From Clostridium sp. (GTDB lineage: Bacteria; Bacillota; Clostridia; Clostridiales; Clostridiaceae): a DNA stretch of 38,705 bases. Below, in pieces: positions 28,592-36,478 of this stretch. The first letter of the stretch is position 1. Each line of letters begins with the position of its first letter. The position numbers were made by a program, and so were the translations under genes. The notes under the pieces were generated by a model. It did not search any database, was not told where the DNA came from, and was given only the letters and a program-made list of their open reading frames with translations. The stretch lies in the NCBI RefSeq assembly GCF_026168755.1, contig NZ_JAPFDR010000027.1, positions 1-38,705 of the forward strand, read 5' to 3'.

Positions 28592-28633
28592 ATAAAATCC
28601 CCTTAGTAATATTAATACTTAGGAGATTTTATA
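28592..28633 (-). terminator. Terminator after the 39-aa gene
   Basis: AAAATC-C-CCT-TAGT and ACTTAGGAGATTTT form a stem with minor mismatches, 53 bases after the small gene stop at 28686. T-rich sequence follows on the minus strand. The rest of 28500-28685 shows nothing else. Confidence 0.6.
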
Positions 28634-28685
28634 GCTAAATTATAGCATTTTATTAATTAACCAAATCTTAGATTTGAACTCTAAC

Positions 28686-28805
28686 TTAAAGTTCTTCACC
28701 ATTTGTTTCTATTACTTTTTTATACCAATAGAAACTCTTTTTCTTACTTCTATTTAATAAAAATATTCCACAAATATAAATAACTATTCTGTTTATATTT
28801 TTCAT
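28686..28805 (-). CDS. Possible 39-residue basic membrane peptide
   Basis: ATG 28805 is preceded by GGGGAG at 6 bases and opens a 39-codon frame ending in TAA at 28686. The product has a short hydrophobic N-terminal half (MKNINRIVIYICGIFLL), then a very basic, aromatic stretch (NRSKKKSFYWYKK), then an acidic end. It lies between two terminators and thus could be its own unit. No family is recognised. The strong ribosome binding site and isolated placement support it; length and AT-rich composition argue caution. Confidence 0.45.
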   Translation of the reverse strand: MKNINRIVIYICGIFLLNRSKKKSFYWYKKVIETNGEEL

Positions 28806-28883
28806 ATCTATCTCCCCAATTTAAATTTACTTAGTTATACTTGTAATATTATAATTTTTTTATAGATATGATCATAAAAAAGT

Positions 28884-28920
28884 AATAGATAGTATAAATA
28901 AATTATTTATACTATCTATT
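28884..28920 (-). terminator. Perfect AT-rich palindrome ending the Cys-rich gene
   Basis: AATAGATAGTATAAATAA (28884-28901) and its exact reverse complement at 28903-28920 form one long hairpin. On the minus strand it is followed by TTTTTT. It lies about 60 bases after the stop at 28982. Confidence 0.7.
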
Positions 28921-28981
28921 TATTATCACTTATTCTTAAAACTGTTAATTTAATTATGCAATAACAGTAGATATATCTATT

Positions 28982-29431
28982 TTAGCATTCACAACTACTA
29001 TCTTCTTCATGAACACATTCAACATATTTTTGGAAAGCTCTATCTAATTTTGCTTGTAAACATTGAGCATTTTCAAGAGCTTTTATTGCCTTATTAAGGT
29101 CATTTAATGCCTCTAATAATTCTTCTGTAATTCCCTTTAAGATTTTTTCTACATCTCTATTTAATCTTTCACATTCACAACTATTAGCATTAGGAGCGTA
29201 ACACTCTGCATTTTTATCTATCCATTCTCTTATTGCTACATAGCTTTCTAGAACACTTTGTTGATCTTTTACTGTACATTTTAAATTACAAAATGCTTCA
29301 GTTACTTCTTCTAAATTTGTATCTAAACTATCACTAACATCTTCATTATTTTCTAAAAACTCTCTTACTAAGCAATGAAGCTCTCTTAACCTTCTATTAA
29401 TATTATTATTTCTACTATTTATACATCCCAT
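28982..29431 (-). CDS. Uncharacterised cysteine-rich 149-residue protein
   Basis: I do not recognise a family. The protein is acidic, mostly helical and coiled-coil-like (LNRDVEKILKGITEELLEAL). It has 11 cysteines, at the start (MGCINS), in the middle (FCNLKC, ECERLN) and at the very end (ECVHEEDSSCEC). There is no signal peptide; the early MGC is not a lipobox. Cys-rich soluble proteins of this kind in spore formers are often coat-associated or metal-binding, but neither is shown here. The ATG follows GGAGG at 8 bases and a perfect palindrome terminates the gene, so it is a strongly built single-gene unit. Confidence 0.75.
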   Translation of the reverse strand: MGCINSRNNNINRRLRELHCLVREFLENNEDVSDSLDTNLEEVTEAFCNLKCTVKDQQSVLESYVAIREWIDKNAECYAPNANSCECERLNRDVEKILKGITEELLEALNDLNKAIKALENAQCLQAKLDRAFQKYVECVHEEDSSCEC

Positions 29432-29527
29432 ACTCTTTTCCTCCGTGTAATATATATTTTTATTATCATATAAGACATTCTTAATATATACTATGAAATT
29501 AAGCTGGAATTAGTTACTTAATATTTG

Positions 29528-30667
29528 TTATAATATAATATCTTTTTCACCATATTCTTTATAATACATAACCTTTAAATTTATCTTAGGGTATTTTTTA
29601 ATAAATTGACTAATAACATAATAACAACTAGGACACGGCTCCCACTTACTATATAGAATAAGTTGTCCTTCATCAATTAAACTTCCATCTGCTATAAGCT
29701 TATGTATTTTTTCAAGTATCTTCTTTTCACTATCATTAATCCTATTATAACCTATTCCTAATTTACCTAATTTATTAACCTTACAGCTTTCAAAAAACTC
29801 TTGACCTGGTGGTATTAATGTGCAACTATTTTCAATATCATTTTTCCCACTAACAGCCCTAAATTCTTCTCCATTATATGTTACTATTGCCATATTCACA
29901 GAATCCTGAATTGCAATACTTTGATTAATTTTATATGTATTATTATATTCCATAATATATTTATCTAAATTCTTAATTAACCTCTTCATTCTAGGAATAT
30001 AATTTTTTATATGCTGATAATATTCAACACTACCTTTTTCTGCCTTTATATAGTCAAAACCTATCTTTTGTGGTATCTCAATAAATAAAGTTTTAGTTTG
30101 GCTCTTTTCATCATACTCTTCTTTTACATTTTTATTATTACAAAGTATCATTCTTTTTAACAACTCAATATCTTTTGCATAAACATAATCTCTATCAATT
30201 TCATCTTCTAAAGCTTCTAGTTTTATTTTTCCATCTTTATTGATTCTTCGTGATATAGATTTTTTAGTTTCCTCTATTACTTTTAAAATATGCTCTATAT
30301 CATCTTGAGTAGTTAATATTCTGTCATATTCTACTCTATCTATAATTAAGGTCTTTATTTTACTTATTTTTTTACACAATTTATAATGCTCATCTTCAAA
30401 AACAATAACACTTTCTATATAATCTATAAAATCTTTGATTCCATTTACTTTGTAAGTAATATTTCCTTTGTTAAGATTCCTATACATTTCTTCACATATC
30501 TTATTATTAATATTAAACTTATTAGCAACTTCTTCTTTAAAATCTTCTTCATTTACCACACTAATATTATAATTCTCATCTTTTAGCGCTTTATTAAAAT
30601 CTTTTATGGTTCTAATTTTAATTCTATCTTTTTTTATGCTCTTTACTTTATTGCTTCTTTCAATCAT
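29528..30667 (-). CDS. Protein with C-terminal toxin-type deaminase domain
   Basis: The C-terminal 110 residues of this 379-residue protein have the cytidine-deaminase fold signature: Asp312-Ser-Glu314 (NDSEKKILEKIHKL) followed by Cys345-Pro-Ser-Cys348 in WEPCPSCYYVISQFIKKYP. The spacing and the KKYP ending resemble the toxin-deaminase (BURPS668_1122-like) group, known from polymorphic toxins acting on nucleic acids or nucleotides. The N-terminal 250 residues are Lys/Glu/Ile-rich and coiled, without recognisable trafficking domains, signal peptide or membrane segment. No immunity gene is obvious beside it. It could be an intracellular effector, a defence enzyme or a house deaminase. The ATG follows GAGG. 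The fold call is good; the target is unknown. Confidence 0.75.
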   Translation of the reverse strand: MIERSNKVKSIKKDRIKIRTIKDFNKALKDENYNISVVNEEDFKEEVANKFNINNKICEEMYRNLNKGNITYKVNGIKDFIDYIESVIVFEDEHYKLCKKISKIKTLIIDRVEYDRILTTQDDIEHILKVIEETKKSISRRINKDGKIKLEALEDEIDRDYVYAKDIELLKRMILCNNKNVKEEYDEKSQTKTLFIEIPQKIGFDYIKAEKGSVEYYQHIKNYIPRMKRLIKNLDKYIMEYNNTYKINQSIAIQDSVNMAIVTYNGEEFRAVSGKNDIENSCTLIPPGQEFFESCKVNKLGKLGIGYNRINDSEKKILEKIHKLIADGSLIDEGQLILYSKWEPCPSCYYVISQFIKKYPKINLKVMYYKEYGEKDIIL

Positions 30668-30861
30668 ATTTACCTCTTTTATCTTAGAGCTGATATTTCT
30701 TCACGTTAAATATTATAATCTAAATGTTTAACATTTAATATTAAAATATTTTTATTCACTACTCCAATACTATAAATCCCATCAATTTATCCTTAACTAA
30801 ATCAAAAAAGAATATAATAAAATTTTATAAATTCTAATTACAATGAAATTTATAAAAAAAT

Positions 30862-30898
30862 ACTGATAGATATAAAATTTCACTTTATATCTATCAGC
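30862..30898 (-). terminator. Terminator of the degV-DUF1836 pair
   Basis: CTGATAGATATAAA and TTTATATCTATCAG pair around a 7-base loop, 20 bases after the stop at 30919, followed by seven T on the minus strand. Confidence 0.85.
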
Positions 30899-30918
30899 AT
30901 TTTAACTTTTCTTTATAA

Positions 30919-31416
30919 TTAACTAGATTTCTTTTCTTGCAATTTACTCTTAATAAATATTCTATTTGCAACTGCCATAACCGTTGATCTCAATATTTGA
31001 CTTTCATTAGTTATAATTCCCGTAGCTATAGGGTAAGAAAAATCCCTCGTAGAAAATACAGCCTTTATAGCTTGTTCTACTTCTGAACAAAAATAATCAT
31101 AAGCTACTTCTATTGGACAACTTTCAATTTGAATATTAATAAGCTCACATATTTCTTGTAAAGTAAATACTTGCTTTAATAAACAAACAACAATTAAATA
31201 AGCTAAATGTTTTTCATTATACTTTTTATCTTTTGGTGGAGAAACAACTTTTTGCTTAACATAATTATTAAGCATTGTAGGTGTTAGCAGTTTTTCATCA
31301 CTTTCAATATTCATTGATTTAACCAAATTCTCTAAATAAGTAATTACCTGATCTTTATAAAGAGGAACTCTTGGTAATTCATTAAATCTTGGTATATGAA
31401 ATTCTAAACTTTCCAT
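30919..31416 (-). CDS. DUF1836 family protein
   Basis: The 165-residue soluble protein matches DUF1836. The N-terminal half (LLTPTMLNNYVKQKVVSPP, then YNEKHLAYLIVVCLLKQVFTLQEICELI) looks like a MerR-style winged helix-turn-helix, which suggests DNA binding, though members are uncharacterised to my knowledge. It starts 17 bases after the degV stop on the same strand, with AGGGGG upstream of its ATG, and shares one terminator with degV. The two are therefore an operon, and a link to fatty-acid handling through DegV is a possibility only. The family call is good. Confidence 0.82.
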   Translation of the reverse strand: MESLEFHIPRFNELPRVPLYKDQVITYLENLVKSMNIESDEKLLTPTMLNNYVKQKVVSPPKDKKYNEKHLAYLIVVCLLKQVFTLQEICELINIQIESCPIEVAYDYFCSEVEQAIKAVFSTRDFSYPIATGIITNESQILRSTVMAVANRIFIKSKLQEKKSS

Positions 31417-31433
31417 TAATGCCCCCTAATATT

Positions 31434-32285
31434 CTATTTTAATAATTCATGCTTTCTTATATATTGTATTGCCACACAACCTGGCCCACCTTGAGTTGTA
31501 AATGCAGGACTTAACAAATTAATTTCTATATCAGCATTTTCTATATTATTTATTATAATATTTTTTGCCTCTTCTGCTAAACTTTCTATACAAGCATGTG
31601 AAATATAAATCTTACAGTTTGAGTCAACTCCACATTCTAGCATTTCTTCAACTATTTTAGCTATTGCCTTTTTAAAAGTACGCTTAGTTGTAAATTTAAC
31701 TAAAGACTGCTTATTCTCTGCTAAAGTCATAACTGGTACTAGTTTTATAGCACTTCCTATTTTACCTACAAGAGATGAAACTCTTCCACCTCTAACTAAG
31801 AAATCAAAATCATGTGGAATTAAAAATGATTGTGTATCTTCTAATGTTTTATTTATCTCATCAACTATCTCTTGTTTTGTTTTACCTTGCTTTACAAGCT
31901 CTATAGCTAAATTAACTAAATATCTATGTGGTCCACATAATGTTTTTGAATTTATAACCTCTATACGCTCTGGATTAGCTGCCATTCCTTTTGCAACACA
32001 AGCTGAATTATATGTTCCTGATAATCCATCAGCCATTGAAATATTAATTATTTCATCATCTGGATATTGATCATATATGTCTAATACTTCCCCTATCGAT
32101 GGTTGTGATGAAGCTGGAATATGACCTTCATTTATTATATCTATAAACTCCTTTGTTCTTATATCTTCAAATTCCTTATATGTATTCCCATTAATTGTTA
32201 CTGCAAGTGGTGCAATTATAACTCCCTTTTCTGCTCCCTCACTTTTTGAATAAAGTGTTGATGAGTCTGCTACTATCCTAATCAT
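31434..32285 (-). CDS. DegV family fatty-acid-binding protein
   Basis: The 283-residue protein has the DegV pattern: MIRIVADSSTLY at the N-terminus, then PSIGEVLDIYD, the SMADGLSGTYNSA segment and the conserved RGGRVSSLVGKIG. DegV proteins bind a fatty acid between two domains; in Bacillota, FakB is the fatty-acid-binding partner of the kinase FakA that makes acyl-phosphate from host or exogenous fatty acids. No fakA gene is in the window, so a FakB role here is inferred only. The ATG follows AAAAGGAG. It leads the two-gene unit with the DUF1836 gene. Confidence 0.9.
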   Translation of the reverse strand: MIRIVADSSTLYSKSEGAEKGVIIAPLAVTINGNTYKEFEDIRTKEFIDIINEGHIPASSQPSIGEVLDIYDQYPDDEIINISMADGLSGTYNSACVAKGMAANPERIEVINSKTLCGPHRYLVNLAIELVKQGKTKQEIVDEINKTLEDTQSFLIPHDFDFLVRGGRVSSLVGKIGSAIKLVPVMTLAENKQSLVKFTTKRTFKKAIAKIVEEMLECGVDSNCKIYISHACIESLAEEAKNIIINNIENADIEINLLSPAFTTQGGPGCVAIQYIRKHELLK

Positions 32286-32496
32286 AACTTCTCTCCTTTT
32301 AATTTAAAGTAATATTCTAAATAATCTTGATTAATATTCTAAATTAAGTAGTTTTAAAAACCATTTCTTTTAGATTATCACCCTAAATAAACTTTGTCAA
32401 TAATATTCACCTATTATTCATATATTTTTCTCCTTTTAACTAATAAATAATAAGGTAAATAATATATAATATTTAAGAAGTCTGTAATTAAAACAT

Positions 32497-33378
32497 TTAA
32501 CTCTCTAAAACCTCAACAAACTTTGTAGAAGCTAATGAAAGTGGAACACTCTTCAAATAACAAACCCCAATACTTCTATTAGGTATTTCTTCTAAAACAT
32601 TAACCTCATATAATAATCCCTGTTCCAAATAGCTCATTGAGAACTCTTTCACTACACAAGCGATACCTAAATTTATTCTTGCAAACTCCAATAATAAATC
32701 AAATGATCCAAGTTCAAACTCTGGAGAAATTTTTATTCCCTTAGATAGCATGAACTTCTCTACATATTTTCTTGAATTTGAATTAGGTTCTAAAAATATT
32801 AGCGGATAATTAACTACTTCTTCTAATGAAATTTTTTCTTTTGATAAATTCTTATACTTTTCTCCACATACAAAAATGTCTTTAATCTCTTTACAAGGTC
32901 TTACTTCTAATGAAGGATCATAAATTGGTAAATTACAGATTGCAATATTAATTTCTCCTGACTTAATTAAATTACAAAGCTCTAGTGTAGTACCATTTAT
33001 AATTTTAAACTTAAGATTAGGATATCTATTATGAAAGCCTTCTAAATATGTAAGTAGAAAATATTTAGATATTGTATCCCCAACTCCAATTTTTAACTCT
33101 CCTACAGTTAAATCTTTAAATTCTAATATTTTTTCCTCTCCTACATTGATTAAATTAAGTGCCGAATTTATATATTCAAATAAAATGCTTCCCTCATTAG
33201 TCAAAGATACCCCTTTTGGTGTTCTATTAAAAAGTCTAATATCTAATTCCCTTTCTAGTTGCATTATAGCTTGACTCACAGCTGGCTGAGTCATATAAAG
33301 CTCCTTTGCTGCTCTTGAAAAACTTTTACTTTTTCCTACTTGGCAAAATACCTTATATAAATCTAATTTAGTAATCAT
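32497..33378 (-). CDS. LysR-family transcriptional regulator
   Basis: The 293-residue protein has the LysR layout. The winged helix-turn-helix is in residues 1-60 (SFSRAAKELYMTQPAVSQAIMQLERELDIRLFNRTPKGV). An effector-binding periplasmic-protein-like domain follows from about 90 to 290. It is divergently placed from the CofE-like gene at 33486 with about 105 bases between the start codons. LysR regulators commonly control such a divergent gene together with themselves, so the CofE-like gene is the likely target. The ATG follows AAGGAG. The effector is unknown. Confidence 0.92.
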   Translation of the reverse strand: MITKLDLYKVFCQVGKSKSFSRAAKELYMTQPAVSQAIMQLERELDIRLFNRTPKGVSLTNEGSILFEYINSALNLINVGEEKILEFKDLTVGELKIGVGDTISKYFLLTYLEGFHNRYPNLKFKIINGTTLELCNLIKSGEINIAICNLPIYDPSLEVRPCKEIKDIFVCGEKYKNLSKEKISLEEVVNYPLIFLEPNSNSRKYVEKFMLSKGIKISPEFELGSFDLLLEFARINLGIACVVKEFSMSYLEQGLLYEVNVLEEIPNRSIGVCYLKSVPLSLASTKFVEVLES

Positions 33379-33485
33379 ATAAGCACTCCTTATATCATAT
33401 ATTTATTATATTTATTTTACTTATATCATTTATTGTTGTATATTACAATAGTGTTAAATATTTGAAAATGTTAGGAGAGATTGTT

Positions 33486-34676
33486 TTGGAAAGAGTTGTT
33501 GGTACAGTTGTTAGAGGACTTCGTTGCCCAATCATTAAAGAGGGAGATAGAATCGAAGATATTGTTGTAGAAAGTGTACTTAAAGCTTCAGAATCTGAAG
33601 GCTTCACTATAAATGATAAGGATATAGTTACTGTAACAGAATCAGTAGTTGCACGTGCTCAAGGAAATTATGCTTCTATAGATAATATAGCTAAGGATGT
33701 TAAATCTAAGTTTGGCGATGATACTATTGGTGTAATATTCCCTATATTAAGTCGTAATCGTTTTGCAATTTGCCTTCGTGGTATAGCAAAAGCTGCTAAA
33801 AAGATAGTATTAATGTTAAGCTATCCATCTGATGAAGTTGGAAATCACCTAGTTGATTTAGATATGTTAGATGATAAAGGTGTTAATCCTTGGACAGATG
33901 TTCTAACAGAACAAGACTTCCGTAATCTATTTGGATATAATAAGCATCCTTTTACAGGTGTTGATTACATTGATTATTATAAATCTTTAATTGAAGAATA
34001 TGGTGTTGAATGTGAAGTAATATTCTCAAACAATCCTAAAACTATCTTAAATTATACAAAGAGTGTTCTTACTTGTGATATTCATACAAGATTTAGAACT
34101 AAGAAAATTTTAAAAGCAAATGGTGGAGAAAAAATTTATAGTCTTGATAATATATTATGTGAATCTATTGATGGAAGCGGATATAATGAATCTTTTGGTT
34201 TATTAGGTTCTAATAAATCAACAGAAGAAACTGTTAAGCTATTCCCTCGTAATTGCCAACCTGTTGTTGATAATATACAAGCTATTCTTAAAGAGAAAAC
34301 AGGAAAAAATGTTGAAGTTATGATTTATGGAGATGGTGCTTTCAAAGATCCAGTGGGTAAGATATGGGAACTTGCTGACCCAGTTGTTTCACCAGCTTAT
34401 ACATCAGGATTAAACGGTACTCCAAATGAAATAAAATTAAAATATCTTGCTGATAATAACTTTGCTGATTTAAAAGGTGAAGAACTTAAGAAAGCTATAT
34501 CAGAATATATTAAAAATAAAGAGTCAGATTTAGTTGGAGCTATGGAGTCACAAGGTACTACTCCAAGAAGACTTACTGATCTTATAGGATCATTATCTGA
34601 CTTAACATCTGGAAGTGGAGATAAGGGAACTCCTATTATATTCATCCAAGGCTATTTCGATAATTATACAAAATAA
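33486..34676 (+). CDS. CofE-like (coenzyme F420 gamma-glutamyl ligase family) protein
   Basis: The roughly 396-residue protein shows the F420-0:gamma-glutamyl ligase family features: IVTVTESVVARAQGN near 55, an LSRNRFAICLRGIAKAAKK segment, and YGDGAFKDPVGKIWELADPV near 290. In archaea and actinobacteria CofE adds glutamate to F420-0. Clostridia are not known to make F420 and no other cofactor gene is here, so this branch likely ligates an amino acid to something else; the substrate is unknown. I start it at TTG 33486 because AGGAGAG precedes it at 6 to 7 bases. An in-frame TTG at 33462 and ATG at 33468 have no ribosome binding site. It is divergent from a LysR gene. Confidence 0.82.
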   Translation: MERVVGTVVRGLRCPIIKEGDRIEDIVVESVLKASESEGFTINDKDIVTVTESVVARAQGNYASIDNIAKDVKSKFGDDTIGVIFPILSRNRFAICLRGIAKAAKKIVLMLSYPSDEVGNHLVDLDMLDDKGVNPWTDVLTEQDFRNLFGYNKHPFTGVDYIDYYKSLIEEYGVECEVIFSNNPKTILNYTKSVLTCDIHTRFRTKKILKANGGEKIYSLDNILCESIDGSGYNESFGLLGSNKSTEETVKLFPRNCQPVVDNIQAILKEKTGKNVEVMIYGDGAFKDPVGKIWELADPVVSPAYTSGLNGTPNEIKLKYLADNNFADLKGEELKKAISEYIKNKESDLVGAMESQGTTPRRLTDLIGSLSDLTSGSGDKGTPIIFIQGYFDNYTK

Positions 34677-34693
34677 TATTTTTAATAAAATTA

Positions 34694-34726
34694 AAAATGC
34701 CACCCAGCTTTATACTGTGTGGCATT
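34694..34726. terminator. Bidirectional terminator between converging genes
   Basis: AATGCCAC and GTGGCATT form the stem, with A/T-rich runs on both outer sides. It serves the CofE-like gene (stop 34676, plus) and the VOC gene (stop 34733, minus), which converge here. Confidence 0.8.
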
Positions 34727-34732
34727 AACTTT

Positions 34733-35113
34733 TTACTTATCTTCTCTAACTAAATAATCATTACCATCTTGATCTTTAAACTTGAACATACTTCCATATG
34801 GCATATTCATTATTTCACTTACTTCTACTCCATTTGTTTTCATTTCGTTATAAGTTTCTTTTATATCAGCAGTACTTAATATTATATTTGGATGTAATAC
34901 ATTAGCTTGTGGATTTTGAGCTAACATTGCATTCTTTTCATATATTATAAAACTAGTAAAAGCTTCTTTACTTGGCCCAACTTCTAACCACTTCATATTT
35001 GGTCCCATTGGTTGTTCTAGCTTAACTACAAACTTCATTTTATTAATCCAAAACTCTTTTCCTTCTTCTTGATTATTTACGTATATTGTTATTTTTCCTA
35101 TTTTATTTATCAT
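34733..35113 (-). CDS. VOC (glyoxalase/bleomycin-resistance) family protein
   Basis: This 126-residue single VOC module has the N-terminal pattern INKIGKITIYVNNQEEGKEFWINKMKF and the end GSMFKFKDQDGNDYLV. The metal-ligand positions of glyoxalase I are not all conserved as His/Glu, so it may be a binding protein rather than a glyoxalase. The substrate cannot be predicted. The ATG follows AGGAG. Upstream of it is a decayed gene (35161-35289), so it may once have had other neighbours. Confidence 0.85.
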   Translation of the reverse strand: MINKIGKITIYVNNQEEGKEFWINKMKFVVKLEQPMGPNMKWLEVGPSKEAFTSFIIYEKNAMLAQNPQANVLHPNIILSTADIKETYNEMKTNGVEVSEIMNMPYGSMFKFKDQDGNDYLVREDK

Positions 35114-35160
35114 CAGTTTTTTCTCCTACTTTTATATACTTCTTCTTGGAAGTATAATTT

Positions 35161-35289
35161 TTAATTTCTAATTGTTCCTTCATCTGCACTTTCCTGACTT
35201 GTTCCAATTGCACACATCACTAAGGCTTTTTTCTCCTTTACTTTTCTAACTATATCTGATAATAAACTTTCATTTATTCCCGGAACTGA
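35161..35289 (-). pseudogene. Host gene fragment beyond the tnpB relic
   Basis: An open frame of 42 codons without its own start or ribosome binding site reads SVPGINESLLSDIV, then RKVKEKKALVMCAIGTSQES, then ADEGTIRN and a stop. It looks like an internal piece of a conserved (beta/alpha) enzyme. It follows the piece at 36382-36478 in frame once the intervening segment is removed, giving AVGT-SVPG across the join. The C-terminal part of the gene is missing: the stop comes soon before the VOC gene. I cannot name the family with confidence. Confidence 0.55.
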
Positions 35290-35478
35290 CGTATAAACTA
35301 TATAAATTAATATAAATACTTTATAATTTTTATAGTTTTATTTCCTTTTTCATCCTGCCCTATTTTGAAATTCATAAGAATATCTACTCTAGTTTATATA
35401 GCAGTCCAAAGGCTTAAATTCGACCTCGTCAATGTCTACATATTAGCATAATCTTTTTTATTTGATTTTCTATGCTAA
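35290..35478 (-). mobile_element. IS605/IS1341-type right end with putative omega RNA
   Basis: After the tnpB stop the sequence has a hairpin TTAGCATA...TATGCTAA (35443-35478) that overlaps the stop codon. A well-structured stretch then includes GACGAGGTCG, AAGCCTTTGGACTGC and ACTAGAGTAG, followed by an ACTATA...TATAGT hairpin near the outer end. This arrangement matches the region where TnpB guide (omega/re) RNA overlaps the 3' end of tnpB and ends at the element's right end. The outer boundary near 35290 is set by where host coding sequence resumes and is approximate. Confidence 0.55.
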
Positions 35479-36381
35479 TTTATAATTTGCTAAATTAATA
35501 CTTGCATTTTTATCTCTATCAATTATAAGATTGCACTTTGGGTTAGTACATATATAAGTCCTATCTTTTAGTCTTAAATCCTTTTTGATAGTTCCACAAC
35601 AAGAACAAATTTTACTATTTGGATAAAATCTATCTGCTTTAACAAATTCAATTCCATTCCACTTACATTTATATTCAAGTATAGCTATAAATTTATTAAA
35701 ACATTGTTCTGAAATTGCTTTAGATAAGTGTTTATTTTTCATCATTCCTTTTACATTTAAATCTTCAACTACTACTCTACAAGGTTTGGTTTTCACTATT
35801 GTATTAGTAGTTTGATGTATGTGATTTAATCTAATATCTGCAATTTTTTTATGAACAATTTTTATCTGTTTTTCAATTTTTATGATATTTTTCGTTTTAG
35901 AAAGTTTTTCACCCTTTTTGAATGTATTACCACTTTTCAACATATCATATTTTCTTGAAACTTGTTTTTGGATTCTTTTAAGTTTCTTATTTAATCTCTT
36001 TACTTCTTTTGATTTATTAATATTTTTAAAAGGCTTATCTATATTACTAACTATTGCTAAATCCTTGATACCTAAGTCAACTCCGATACTTTCATCTGTA
36101 AGACCCGTATCAGCTTTATCTTCAAGTTCTAAAGCTAAAGATACGTACCAAAATTTCCCGTTAAACTTTATTCTTGGATTTAAAACTTTTATTTTATTCT
36201 TTTTATAATTACCAATCGGAAGTCTGCCTTCATCTTTCATTTTCACATAACCTATTTTTTCAAGTTTTATATATTTATCTTTTACAATAAACTTATTGCT
36301 CAAATGAAAAAATGAAACTTCACATTTACCCTTTTTCTTAAACCTAGGAAAACTTGATTCTTTTCTAAAGAATTTCTTAAA
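35470..36381 (-). pseudogene. tnpB: Truncated tnpB, IS605/IS1341-type RNA-guided nuclease
   Basis: TnpB is an RNA-guided DNA nuclease of IS200/IS605 elements. Present here are the RuvC residues Asp in GVDLGIKDLAI, Glu in VVVEDLNVKGM and Asp in DRDKNASINLANY, plus the zinc finger ICSCCG...YICTNPKCN. The normal protein of about 370-400 residues has a longer N-terminal domain. Here tnpB sequence begins abruptly at FKKFFRKESSFPRF (36381), fused in frame to a foreign piece (NNGADGVLLPAVGT). The frame with ATG 36441 is therefore a chance fusion with no proper start. No tnpA is present. The nuclease core is intact, but the element is probably dead. Confidence 0.85.
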
Positions 36382-36478
36382 TGTTCCTACTGCAGGAAGT
36401 AAAACTCCATCTGCCCCATTGTTTATAAATGAAAGTATCATTTTTTCATCTAATATATTTTCTATAAATTTTAAGTTA
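36382..36478 (-). pseudogene. Host gene fragment before the tnpB relic
   Basis: In the frame continuous with tnpB, this piece reads LKFIENILDEKMILSFINN, then GADGVLLPAVGT, without a ribosome binding site or a proper start, and follows the histidine kinase stop within a few bases. The GADGVLLPAVGT loop recalls (beta/alpha)8-barrel enzymes. Its continuation is the 35161-35289 piece. Both ends of the original gene are gone. Confidence 0.5.

Noticed and set aside
35470..36441. Functional transposase gene starting at ATG 36441
   Set aside because: The first 20 codons are host-gene sequence, not TnpB, there is no ribosome binding site, and the TnpB N-terminal region is missing.
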